This document shows, in pieces, positions 10,437 through 19,031 of a stretch of 64,000 bases of DNA (the stretch's first letter is position 1; every line of letters starts with the position of its first letter). The notes under the pieces were generated by a model. It was not told the DNA's origin. It made no database searches and was given only the letters and a program-made list of their open reading frames with translations. This DNA is from CAWCAW01 sp963714125 (lineage in GTDB: Bacteria > Actinomycetota > Acidimicrobiia > Acidimicrobiales > UBA8190), in the NCBI GenBank assembly GCA_963714125.1, contig OY970234.1, positions 3,658,001-3,722,000 on the forward strand, read 5' to 3'. The position numbers and the translations under genes are program-made.

Positions 10437-11351
10437 ATGACGACGCCAAGAAGCCCCGAACGTTCCGGTGATCTCAACGTCATCGTCGTTTCCTACGGAC
10501 CGCCCACGTTGCTGCGCGAAGCATTGGCGCCTCTGCGCGGCGCCTACCCCACCATCGTCGTCGACAACTCCTCGTTGCCCGAGGCCAAAGCCGTGGCCAA
10601 CGAAGCCGAGGCCCGGTATGTCGATCCGGGTGAAAACCTCGGGTTCGCTCGCGCCGTGAATGTTGGTCTGGGGTTACGACACCCGCCGGATGCCGACGCA
10701 TTGCTCTTGAACCCCGACGCGCAGATCTCGGTGCAAGGCGTCGACCGGCTCCTGCACGTGCTGCGGGCCGACCCCACCTTGGCCTGCGTGGCACCCACGC
10801 AGCGGGTGCCGGGCTCGGATCACCTCAGCCCGGTGTGGTGGCCGTGGCATACGCCTTGGGGAGCATGGATGGAGGCGGTTGGCCTCAGGCGTCTGCGTTC
10901 CCCCCAGGGATTCTTGAGTGGGGCCGTGCTTTTGCTCAGCGGCGCCGCCGTCAAAGACGTCGGCCTCCTCGACGAGCGGTACTTCATGTACAGCGAAGAG
11001 GAAGATTGGCAACAGCGCGCCCAGCGGCGGGGGTGGCGGGTGCGCCTGTGCCCCGAGATCGAAGCCCTGCACCGCGTGGGCGGCACCGACAGCGACGTGG
11101 CCCGGGTGCAGCTGCGCGTCCACATCGCCATAGAGCGCTATGTGCGCAAGTGGTTCGGGCGACCAGGATGGGCCGTCTACCGCGTGGGCACCATCTTCGG
11201 GTGCGGGCTGCGACTCCTCGCCTACCGCGACAACCGGCGTCGTCGCATCGCCCGCCTGGCGCGTACCTACGTCGAGGGCCCCGAAAAGGCCGGGCGCCGC
11301 GCCGGCGCCATACCGAGCCCACCCGTGGAGGGCCCACCCGCGCCGGGTTGA
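10437..11351 (+). CDS. Glycosyltransferase family 2, rhamnosyltransferase-like
   Basis: A protein of 304 residues of the WbbL/GT2 type: NVIVVSYGPPTLL, VVDNSS, NLGFARAVNVGL, LLLNPDAQIS (acidic metal site), GAVLLLSGAAVKDVGLLDERYF and MYSEEEDWQQRAQRRGWRV with the catalytic acidic residues. This pattern is typical of dTDP-rhamnose transferases such as mycobacterial WbbL, but the donor here is inferred. The C-terminus is basic and proline-rich. The ATG follows a -10-like TAGGTT by five bases, so it may be read both from its own promoter and by read-through from the aminotransferase gene. Confidence 0.86.
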   Translation: MTTPRSPERSGDLNVIVVSYGPPTLLREALAPLRGAYPTIVVDNSSLPEAKAVANEAEARYVDPGENLGFARAVNVGLGLRHPPDADALLLNPDAQISVQGVDRLLHVLRADPTLACVAPTQRVPGSDHLSPVWWPWHTPWGAWMEAVGLRRLRSPQGFLSGAVLLLSGAAVKDVGLLDERYFMYSEEEDWQQRAQRRGWRVRLCPEIEALHRVGGTDSDVARVQLRVHIAIERYVRKWFGRPGWAVYRVGTIFGCGLRLLAYRDNRRRRIARLARTYVEGPEKAGRRAGAIPSPPVEGPPAPG

Positions 11352-11355
11352 CCGG

Positions 11356-11373
11356 GGCCGGGCTGACCCGGCC
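11356..11373. terminator. Possible bidirectional hairpin between convergent genes
   Basis: GGCCGGG and CCCGGCC form a perfect seven-base stem with a CTGA loop, exactly in the 25-base gap between two convergent stops. There is no T-tract, so it is a weak terminator candidate. Confidence 0.35.
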
Positions 11374-11376
11374 TCA

Positions 11377-12279
11377 TCACCAGGTAATGCCCTTGAAATT
11401 GGGCCACAGCTGAAGGTCGAGGTCGGGCACCAAGGTGGTCAGGTCGCGCACGTCGTCGCGATAGAGATCCACCAGCCGACGCCGGGCGTCAGGCGCCAAT
11501 GTCACCTTGGATGCCACCGTGGGACTCTCGAGGTCGTGCAGCGTGGCCGGCTGGAAACTGTCGTCGAGCCCGAGGAATCGATACGTGCGCGCCAATTGCG
11601 TGGCGGGGTCGGCCACACACGCCTCGTACTGAAGGACGAGCATCCGGCCGCCGGTGATCTCGGCCGACCACGGGCGCAGGGCGGCGGCGTAGAAGCCTCG
11701 AGCGACAGCCTCGGCCAGTACCGAGCCATGGTGGGAAGACGGGTCGCCTTCGGTGTGCGCCACGCCTGACACTGCACGTTCGACGGGGTCTCGCACCATG
11801 AGAATGAACCGGGCCTCAGGGGCGGCCTCAATCAGTAGCGGTCGCACCCACGGTTGGTAGAGGTAGTCGGGGGTCCACTCGCCGGCCACCAGTCCCGGGG
11901 GACGGGCAAACCAGGCGTGGTACTGCTCGATATCCGCGGTGGTGAACGCGTCGGTGGCGTAGCGGGCGAAGTAGTGCCGCTCCTTGTGATTACCCGGGCG
12001 GTGGAACACGCCGGGATGCGCACACAGCAGCCCGAACCACCATGTCGTGCCGGCCTTTTGGACGCCGATGCCCACGAACTCCGGAGGTCCCGGAGATTGG
12101 CCCGGAGCCGGAGACGGGGCCCGATGTACAAAGGCCGACTCCCAGGGCGCAAAAGGGCCCACTTGCCGGCGCAACGCGTCTCGGGCCGGGCGGGGCAGAG
12201 CACTACGAATGCCGGAGGGAACGCGGTAGAGCGCCTTGCCAAGCGCCGCCCGCATAGCCACGGCCACAGGGTGCCACAC
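11377..12279 (-). CDS. Sulfotransferase (heparan N-sulfotransferase-like type)
   Basis: A protein of 300 residues. The PAPS 5'-phosphosulfate loop is FVGIGVQKAGTTWW near residues 68-81. This is the K-A-G-T-T version used by heparan-type sulfotransferases and differs from the HRSGTS version of the neighbours. HKERHYFARY follows (acceptor/catalytic region), then RFILMVRDPVERAVSGVAHT (3'-phosphate site). The C-terminal LDLQLWPNFKG is usual for this group. Possible product: an O- or N-sulfated polysaccharide. Convergent with the rhamnosyltransferase-like gene. Downstream of the YfhO-like gene on the same strand, 30 bases away. Confidence 0.85.
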   Translation of the reverse strand: MWHPVAVAMRAALGKALYRVPSGIRSALPRPARDALRRQVGPFAPWESAFVHRAPSPAPGQSPGPPEFVGIGVQKAGTTWWFGLLCAHPGVFHRPGNHKERHYFARYATDAFTTADIEQYHAWFARPPGLVAGEWTPDYLYQPWVRPLLIEAAPEARFILMVRDPVERAVSGVAHTEGDPSSHHGSVLAEAVARGFYAAALRPWSAEITGGRMLVLQYEACVADPATQLARTYRFLGLDDSFQPATLHDLESPTVASKVTLAPDARRRLVDLYRDDVRDLTTLVPDLDLQLWPNFKGITW

Positions 12280-12309
12280 GTCGACCCCACTGACAACAAC
12301 CGCTCCGCC

Positions 12310-14715
12310 TCAGCCGACGGTGGGAATGCCTCCCCCGGTGCGCCGGGCTCGGGGCGAACGCCGGATGACGACAGCCGCCACGAGGAGCCCGGCCACGCTC
12401 AGCCCCGCCAGGACCAGGCCCATGCTGAACAGCGACGGCCAGTAGTGCAACGTGATCACGTGCCGGCCGGCGGGCACGTTGGCTTGGAGCATCACCCCCG
12501 AGTACCGCTCGAGCGTCAGCCGCTTTCCATCGATGGTGGCGTGCCAACCGGGAACGTCAGTGAGCCTCAGTCGCAGCACGCCGGCGGCAGCCCTGTCGGT
12601 GACGATCGTGAAGGATCCCGGTGCCGGTTGCACCACTCGTACCGGTTTGCCCACCGCGCTCGGGCCGGGAGGCGCGCCCCCCGGTCCTAGTGGGCTGAAG
12701 GTGGCGAGGGCCGATCCGGGAATGGCATAGAGGTCTTCGCCACCGACGACCTTGTCGAAGACCGCACCCATCGGACCGGCCGTGCCCACCGGCTCCAACA
12801 CAAATTTCACGCCGTAGCGCCGAGCCACCGCCACCGACGTAATGGATGGACAGAACTCTGATCGAGGCAGGAACGAGTCCACCGGGGGGCCGGCCGAGCC
12901 GCCTGCCACCGCCGTCCAGGATGAGAAGTACGTGCGGGGCAACAACGGGTCATAGGCGGCGAACTCATGAACCCCGAGGGCGACGTTGAACTCCTGGACG
13001 ATCCCGAGCCCCACGCACGACGTCGTCCCGTACCCCACCACCGAGGAGCCCACCGTCGCCTTCAACGCCGCCTCGGCCGGCGTGGCGGTGACGGGTTGAG
13101 AGCTCGACGACCATAAGGGGGCCGCGGCGGTGATCAAAAAAACGGATTCAACGGTCACGAGCACCGCGGCCGCCCACCGGCCTGACCGGTCCGAGAAGCG
13201 CCCCAGGCGGGCCCCGGGTCGGGCCAGCACCAACCCGGCCGCCACTACTAACCCCACCGCGGTGGTGACCGCCGGCCAGATGAAGCTCTGGTTTCTGATG
13301 GCGGCATCTTGCGGGGGCAGCGTTCCTCTAGCCGTCTCCCACAAGACGAGGAGCACGATGGCCCCTACGACAAATCCCCACCAGGTCAAGCGCCGCACGG
13401 CGCCACGGTGGCGATAACGAGCCAGCACATCTACCCCCACGCCGGCCAACACGGCCAGGGCGAAGCACATCGGCAACAGCGCCCGGTGCCACTGGATGCC
13501 GTCGCCCGACGGGAGATGGCTCAACGCCGTCTCCAACGGAGAGACGAAGGCCACGATCGCCATGACCACCGCAGTGGCGGCGAACCCCACCACCTCGGGG
13601 TTGCTGCGTCGCATGACCACGGCCACCGCGGCCAACACCAGGACGATGACCCCCACATAGCAGGAGCCTTCGATGTAATTGGTGAAGTCGAAGTAGTGAC
13701 CCGCGCTCCACGGCAGCCCGTTGAAGCCTTGAAAGATCACGTTGAGCGCGATGTGTAACGGAAGCTCGTTGTTCTGGACGCTCGTGGTCCGAATTGACGC
13801 CTTGGCCAGTTGCAAGCCGGGGAGCGCGAGCGGGGCGGCCAATCCGAATCCGACCACGCCGCCCGCCAGCAGGTCGATCACCGCCGGCCACGTCGCCTCC
13901 GACCGCCGCGCCCGCACCGCCAGCGACACCAACACGAATACGACGACGGCCAGCAGGAGGAGCACGAGCATGTCGATCTGTCCGGAGTAGATGACGAGGG
14001 CGACCACAAGGGCCAGAAAGGTCACATGTCGTAGCCGGCGCTCCCCGCGACACACGACGATGATGGCGGCAAACAACCATCCTGACCACGACAGCACCGA
14101 CGCAATGGGCCAGCCGAGCCAGCCCATGAACGACCCGCTGAGCTCGAACACGGTGCCCGCCATGGCGCATCCGATAGCGCTCAGTCCCATCACCCGCCCG
14201 AGCACATAGACCCCTGTTCCCGCGATGACGAGCGTCGAGAGAACCGAGACCGTGTAGGCCAGGTGCAGCGGGCCGAGGTAGCCAAGCAAGCTGGGCAGGC
14301 TGAACGTCGCCGATTGCAAGTTGAAGGCCAGAGGAACACCCAACGCGGTGTAGGGGTTCCACAGGGGCAGGTGGCCCTGGTGCACCTGGGCCCAGGCCAG
14401 GTTGGTCCACGGGATGAACTCGGTGATCTGGTCGTAGGGCAGCGAGCTGTGTACAGATGCGGCGGGATTAAACGAAAGCCCTTCTGTGGACAAGATGTCG
14501 TAGGGCCCGAGGTAGATGCCGTGAATCAGGGCCGGCGCCATGGCGATGCCGGCGGCCACCACTACCCAGCCAATTCCCAGAATGTCTCGAAGATGGGCAT
14601 GCCACCACGACTGCGCCGACCCCCTCGCCTCGGCGACGGGAACCTGCGGACGACCCTCGATGTCGTCAGTGGTATTCAGCGATCCGGCCCCGCCACACGA
14701 CAAAGGGGTCCCCAT
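12310..14715 (-). CDS. YfhO-family multi-pass membrane protein (copy 1)
   Basis: About 801 residues, with about 12-14 transmembrane segments in the first 600 and a C-terminal soluble domain. Hallmarks shared with the copies at 21176-23506 and 38847-41264 are DQITEFIPW, GHLPLWNPYTALGVPLAFN, FELSGSFMGWLGWP, FQGFNGLP and, near the end, LRLRLTDVPGWHATIDG followed by GVMLQANVPAGRHVITL. YfhO proteins of Firmicutes are GT-C-type enzymes that put sugars from undecaprenyl phosphate onto teichoic acid outside the membrane; a similar role here is inferred. The ATG at 14715 was chosen because the upstream 51 codons have no membrane or family character and this length matches the paralogues. Confidence 0.78.
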   Translation of the reverse strand: MGTPLSCGGAGSLNTTDDIEGRPQVPVAEARGSAQSWWHAHLRDILGIGWVVVAAGIAMAPALIHGIYLGPYDILSTEGLSFNPAASVHSSLPYDQITEFIPWTNLAWAQVHQGHLPLWNPYTALGVPLAFNLQSATFSLPSLLGYLGPLHLAYTVSVLSTLVIAGTGVYVLGRVMGLSAIGCAMAGTVFELSGSFMGWLGWPIASVLSWSGWLFAAIIVVCRGERRLRHVTFLALVVALVIYSGQIDMLVLLLLAVVVFVLVSLAVRARRSEATWPAVIDLLAGGVVGFGLAAPLALPGLQLAKASIRTTSVQNNELPLHIALNVIFQGFNGLPWSAGHYFDFTNYIEGSCYVGVIVLVLAAVAVVMRRSNPEVVGFAATAVVMAIVAFVSPLETALSHLPSGDGIQWHRALLPMCFALAVLAGVGVDVLARYRHRGAVRRLTWWGFVVGAIVLLVLWETARGTLPPQDAAIRNQSFIWPAVTTAVGLVVAAGLVLARPGARLGRFSDRSGRWAAAVLVTVESVFLITAAAPLWSSSSQPVTATPAEAALKATVGSSVVGYGTTSCVGLGIVQEFNVALGVHEFAAYDPLLPRTYFSSWTAVAGGSAGPPVDSFLPRSEFCPSITSVAVARRYGVKFVLEPVGTAGPMGAVFDKVVGGEDLYAIPGSALATFSPLGPGGAPPGPSAVGKPVRVVQPAPGSFTIVTDRAAAGVLRLRLTDVPGWHATIDGKRLTLERYSGVMLQANVPAGRHVITLHYWPSLFSMGLVLAGLSVAGLLVAAVVIRRSPRARRTGGGIPTVG

Positions 14716-14927
14716 ATCCTGACCATCTGATTGCCACCCCCCAGGCCGCACGATCGATGGTTCTGGCCCTCCACAACGGACGATCGCGCCTTGATACTGG
14801 ATATCTCTAGCAGATTGCGACGTGGACGCCCCAGCAGTTGCGCCGAGCACAACCAGGTGGCGACGCATGGCTTACGCTCTTGCCGGTCCAGTCAGTCGAT
14901 CGACCTTGGGGGAGGACTTTGCGACCG

Positions 14928-16853
14928 ATGCGTGCCCGTCTGGCCATCGCCGGTTGCCTGGCCGCCGGCGGGTTGCTCCTCGCCGCGTGCGCGGGAACGT
15001 CCCCGGACTCCATCACCCTCACCTCAAGCCGACTTGCCTCCGGCGCCACCCGTGTCCACCCCGGATCCCGGGTCCACGGTGGCACCGTCACGTGGGCGGA
15101 GATGCCGGCGGTGACGCCGAACTTCATCTATCCGTTCATGCCGGCCGACCGTTATTCGGTGGCCAACATCGAGCAGTTCCAGTACATGATGTACCGGCCC
15201 TTGCTCTGGTTCGGCACCGGCAAGAACCTCGGCCTCAACGAGGCGGTGTCGTTGGCGGCCGAGCCCAAATTCGCGCAAGGTCTCACGGCGGTGCGTATCA
15301 AGCTCAAGCGCTACCTCTGGTCCGATGGCGAGAAGCTCAGTGCCACTGATGTCCTGCAGTGGCTCAACATGGCGCACGCTGAGAAGAGCAACTGGCGCCC
15401 GTACATCCGCAGCGTCGGTATCCCCGATGCCGTGACGAGCGTCACGGTGAACAGTCCGACCCGGCTCACCATCCGGCTGTCGGGACCGATCAAGCCCTTG
15501 TGGTTCCTCTACAACATGCTCAGCCAGATCACCCCCATGCCCGAGGCCTGGGACATCACCCACAGCGGAGCCACGCCCGGTTCGGGGGGGTGCGGCACGG
15601 GCGCCTACGGCACCGCCGCCACTGATCGGGCCTGTCGCGCCGTGTGGAACTTCATGGTCGGCCAAGCCGGCTACGACGCGTCGGCGCCGGACTCCAACAC
15701 CGCTCTGGCGTCCTACGCCACCAACCCTCTGTGGCAGGTGGTCGACGGGCCCTGGCGCTTGCGCGCCTTCACCCCCGACGGGGAGGCCACCTTCGTCCCC
15801 AACCGGAAGTTCTCGGGTCGACCGGCCACGATCTCCGAATTCGTCGAGGTCCCCTTTGCCACCCAAGCCTCCGAGTTGTCCGCGTTGACCGGCGGTCAGC
15901 TCACCATGGGGTACGTGCCATTTTCAGCCCTGCCCAAGGCCACCGCCCACCCCCGCAAGGTCGGTCGCAACGCCAGCCAGCTGGCCAAGAAATTCTCTCT
16001 CATCCCCTTGTATGCGCGCATCCTCGACTACATCCCCTACAACTACAACTCCACCGGTGACAACGGGGCGGCGGGGGCGATCTTCAAACAGCTCTACTTC
16101 CGCCAGGCCTTCCAGACCCTCATCAACCAGCCGAAGGTCGTTAAGCGCGTCGACAAGGGGTATGCACTGGCGACGTACTTTCCGGTACCGGCCATCATCC
16201 CCTCCGAATCGCGCAGTGCCGCCAACCCGTATCGCTACAACCAGTCCAATGCCGTGGAGCTGCTCGCCTCCCACGGATGGAACGTCGTGCCCAACGGCCT
16301 CGACACCTGCCTGCAGCCCGGCACGGGATCAGACGACTGTGGTGCCGGTATCGCCCGGGGAGCCGAGCTCAACTTCACCTTGGAATACTCCAACGGCACC
16401 GATGGCGCGGCCGCCGAAATGGCCATCGAAGCGGCCTCGTGGGCGTCTATCGGCATTCAGGTCACCCTCGTGGCGGCGTCGCCCGCCGACGTGGTGCACG
16501 ACGCGGCCGCCTGCAGTGCTGGGCCCAGCTGTACGTGGGAACTGGCGTACTGGGGGACGGGATCATTGTTCTCACCAGACCACTACCCCACCGGCGAGCA
16601 GATCTTTGCCACCGCGGCGCCGTTGAATGACGGCAACTTTTCGAGTCCCATCGTGGACAACCTCACCCAGCAGCTCCAATACACCAACGCCAATCCGCGC
16701 TATTACAAGACGTACCTCGCGCGTGAGCTGCCCGTCGCCTACGAGCCCGAACCCGCCACATACCTCTGGGAAGTCGACAAGAAACTGCGTGGCGTCACGC
16801 CGTTTGACGTGTTCGAGAACAATGATCCTGAGCGCTACTACTTTGTCAACTGA
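14928..16853 (+). CDS. ABC transporter solute-binding lipoprotein, family 5 (peptide type)
   Basis: A protein of 641 residues. A signal peptide of about 20 residues ends in a lipobox LLLAAC with the lipidated cysteine at 21. GGTVTWAEMPAVTPNFIYPF opens the mature domain, as in DppA/OppA-type proteins, and LKRYLWSDGEKLSATDVLQWL is the family signature region. A GGGGGAGGA sequence 12-20 bases upstream supports the ATG at 14928. No permease or ATPase for peptide import is in the window, so the protein is an orphan inside a glycan locus. It may bind a glycan or peptide fragment, or serve a transporter encoded elsewhere. Confidence 0.85.
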   Translation: MRARLAIAGCLAAGGLLLAACAGTSPDSITLTSSRLASGATRVHPGSRVHGGTVTWAEMPAVTPNFIYPFMPADRYSVANIEQFQYMMYRPLLWFGTGKNLGLNEAVSLAAEPKFAQGLTAVRIKLKRYLWSDGEKLSATDVLQWLNMAHAEKSNWRPYIRSVGIPDAVTSVTVNSPTRLTIRLSGPIKPLWFLYNMLSQITPMPEAWDITHSGATPGSGGCGTGAYGTAATDRACRAVWNFMVGQAGYDASAPDSNTALASYATNPLWQVVDGPWRLRAFTPDGEATFVPNRKFSGRPATISEFVEVPFATQASELSALTGGQLTMGYVPFSALPKATAHPRKVGRNASQLAKKFSLIPLYARILDYIPYNYNSTGDNGAAGAIFKQLYFRQAFQTLINQPKVVKRVDKGYALATYFPVPAIIPSESRSAANPYRYNQSNAVELLASHGWNVVPNGLDTCLQPGTGSDDCGAGIARGAELNFTLEYSNGTDGAAAEMAIEAASWASIGIQVTLVAASPADVVHDAAACSAGPSCTWELAYWGTGSLFSPDHYPTGEQIFATAAPLNDGNFSSPIVDNLTQQLQYTNANPRYYKTYLARELPVAYEPEPATYLWEVDKKLRGVTPFDVFENNDPERYYFVN

Positions 16854-16855
16854 AC

Positions 16856-16861
16856 TATTGT
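16856..16861 (+). promoter_or_regulatory. -10 box TATTGT for a predicted leaderless GTG
   Basis: TATTGT directly follows the stop of the solute-binding gene. Seven bases later comes the GTG of the 16869 membrane-protein gene, a spacing that predicts a leaderless mRNA. Confidence 0.38.
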
Positions 16862-16868
16862 CGGCACA

Positions 16869-19019
16869 GTGACGACGCTGGATGAGTTGTCCAGCGCCGT
16901 GGCGCCGGCCGAGCCCAAGGCTTCGGAATCGGCGGGCGGTCGACATCGCTTCGTCGTGGCCGTCGTCCTCGGCCAAATCCTCGTGGGCTTGCCCTACCTG
17001 TGGGTGATTTCGACCACGTGGGGTCACACCAACTTCTTTCGGAAAACCAACTACGAGGACAACTTCTACGACCTTCAGGCCCGGGCCATGTTCCACGGCC
17101 ACCTCTGGGTCGCCAACGGTTCTCTCGGCATCGAGGGGTGGATCCACGGGGGGCGCGAATACACGTACTTCGGCCTGTTCCCGTCGATCATCCGCATGCC
17201 GATCCTGTTGTTCACCTCGGCCGCCGACAGCAAGCTGACCGCCCTGTCGATCCTGGTGTCCTGGTTGGCCACGGGGGTGTTCTGTTCCCTGTTGCTGTGG
17301 CGCTTGCGGGTGGTGGTCCGTGGCGATGTCGTCGTCAGGTGGACCGAGGCGCTGTCATACGGAGCCTTGGTGGCGACGGTGGTGGGCGGCTCCGTGCTCG
17401 TCTATCTGGCCGCCGTCCCCTACGTATTCAACGAAGACCTGGCCTGGAGCGTGGCGCTGACCGTCGCCAGCCTCTTCGCTCTGCTCGGCGTCCTCGAACA
17501 CCCGACGAAGTGGCGAGTGCTCGGCGCCGGGGTGCTCGTCTTCTGCGCCAACATGGACCGCACGACGACGGGGTGGGCCTGTGCCGGCGCCGCCGTGCTC
17601 ATCGCCCTGTGGCTGAGGTCTGGTCGCGGTGGTGACGAGAACCGCGGCTGGTTCGTCCCCGTTCTCCTGGTGGGCCTGATCCCGTTCGCGGCCAACTGCG
17701 CGGTGGACTGGTTGAAGTTCGGAACACCTATCGGACTGCCCGTCACCGATCAGGTCTGGAGTCACGTCAACGCGCATCGCCAATACTTCCTAAAGGTCAA
17801 TCACAATTCGGAAGTTGGAGCCGTCTTTGCTCCGGCCGACGCACTGGCCTACCTACGGCCCGATGGAATCCATTTCACCTCGGTATTCCCCTACGTCGGG
17901 CTGCCGTCGCTGCCGCCCCGCTCGTTGTTCGGTGTCGTATTCGACCGGCGCTACCGCACCGCCAGCGTGACCGACTCCATGCCACTGCTTTTTCTTTTGA
18001 GCTGTTGGGGCATCGTGGCGGCATTTCGCCGGCAGCCCCGCGGTGGAGCCTCGCTGACCCGGCTCCTGCTCATCTGCTCGGCGGGGGCCGGTGGTGCACT
18101 GCTGCTGTGGGGGTACATTGCCAACCGGTACTTGGCCGACTTCGTACCTTTCTTGGCCCTGGCCAGCATGGTGGGCCTGGTCGACCTTTGGCGCCGCGCC
18201 GGTGGCCGCGCCGAGCGGCGCGCCGCCCGCCGTGCCATGCGCCGCCCCGACGCCCGCCGGCGCCCTCGGCGCTATGGCTCCCTGCTCGCCGTCGTTGTGC
18301 TCCTGGGGGCGGTGATCTCCGTCGCCTTCAACTTCGCCATCGCCATCGCCCCCAACAGCGAATGGTCGAGCGTCCAGACCCTGCGCTTTGTCAAAGCGCA
18401 AAACGCCATCAGCGATGTGACCGGACATCCCATCGCGTCGAGCGTCCGTACCGGCAGCTCATTGCCAGAGCTGGCCCCCGCCAATGAGCTCTACATCGTG
18501 GGCCAGTGCGAGGGGCTCTACATCTCGACAGGCGAAGACGTGAGTTCGGTGCCGGCTCAGGAGTACCAACGCCAGACGTGGATGAACGTCCAGGAGGGTC
18601 CTGCCTTCGAGCACACCGTGAAGATCACCTTCGGCCCCGCCCTCGCCAAAGGGGCGTCGGTCCCGCTGGTACGAGCCGGCCCGAGCACCATCTACCTCAC
18701 AACGAGCAAGACATCGCTGCCGGGTTACCTCTTCGTCGCCTTTGGCGAACAGGACCCGCACTACAGCATCGCCAGCCTGAGCGAAGTGGTGGCGGTGGGA
18801 TCGACCCATAGCGTCACCATCGTCACCGATACCGCTACGCACGTCGCCCAAGTGGTGATGAACAACATCGCGCTGCTCACGAACCCCATGGTCGGAGGGT
18901 CCCCCGGTGTCGTGATCGCCCCGCCAACCTCTACGGCGTCACCGGGCTACCGGATCGTGAACACGACACCAGCGAACCCTCCGGCGTTGTGCAGAAGTCT
19001 GCTCCGACGTACCCAGTAG
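16869..19019 (+). CDS. Uncharacterised GT-C-like membrane protein (paralogue A)
   Basis: A protein of 716 residues that I cannot assign to a named enzyme. After a short N-terminal tail it has about 10 membrane segments up to about residue 490, then a soluble C-terminal part of about 220 residues. The first external loop reads NFYDLQARAMFHGHLWV and then GREYTYFGLFPSIIRMPIL. Acidic residues after the first membrane helix are typical of GT-C glycosyltransferases. The next gene repeats the layout (FYDGQARAIMHGHLYF, FTYFGIFPSLIRIPIL), so the pair arose by duplication. A polyprenyl-phosphate-sugar transferase is the best guess. Confidence 0.7.
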   Translation: MTTLDELSSAVAPAEPKASESAGGRHRFVVAVVLGQILVGLPYLWVISTTWGHTNFFRKTNYEDNFYDLQARAMFHGHLWVANGSLGIEGWIHGGREYTYFGLFPSIIRMPILLFTSAADSKLTALSILVSWLATGVFCSLLLWRLRVVVRGDVVVRWTEALSYGALVATVVGGSVLVYLAAVPYVFNEDLAWSVALTVASLFALLGVLEHPTKWRVLGAGVLVFCANMDRTTTGWACAGAAVLIALWLRSGRGGDENRGWFVPVLLVGLIPFAANCAVDWLKFGTPIGLPVTDQVWSHVNAHRQYFLKVNHNSEVGAVFAPADALAYLRPDGIHFTSVFPYVGLPSLPPRSLFGVVFDRRYRTASVTDSMPLLFLLSCWGIVAAFRRQPRGGASLTRLLLICSAGAGGALLLWGYIANRYLADFVPFLALASMVGLVDLWRRAGGRAERRAARRAMRRPDARRRPRRYGSLLAVVVLLGAVISVAFNFAIAIAPNSEWSSVQTLRFVKAQNAISDVTGHPIASSVRTGSSLPELAPANELYIVGQCEGLYISTGEDVSSVPAQEYQRQTWMNVQEGPAFEHTVKITFGPALAKGASVPLVRAGPSTIYLTTSKTSLPGYLFVAFGEQDPHYSIASLSEVVAVGSTHSVTIVTDTATHVAQVVMNNIALLTNPMVGGSPGVVIAPPTSTASPGYRIVNTTPANPPALCRSLLRRTQ

Positions 19020-19022
19020 GAT
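19017..19022 (+). promoter_or_regulatory. -10 box TAGGAT upstream of paralogue B
   Basis: TAGGAT overlaps the TAG stop of paralogue A and stands nine bases before the ATG of paralogue B. The gap is at the long end for a leaderless start. Confidence 0.32.
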
Positions 19023-19031
19023 TCGAATTTC

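Noticed and set aside
14716..14868. N-terminal extension of YfhO copy 1
   Set aside because: The extra 51 codons encode no helix or conserved segment and make the protein longer than both paralogues.
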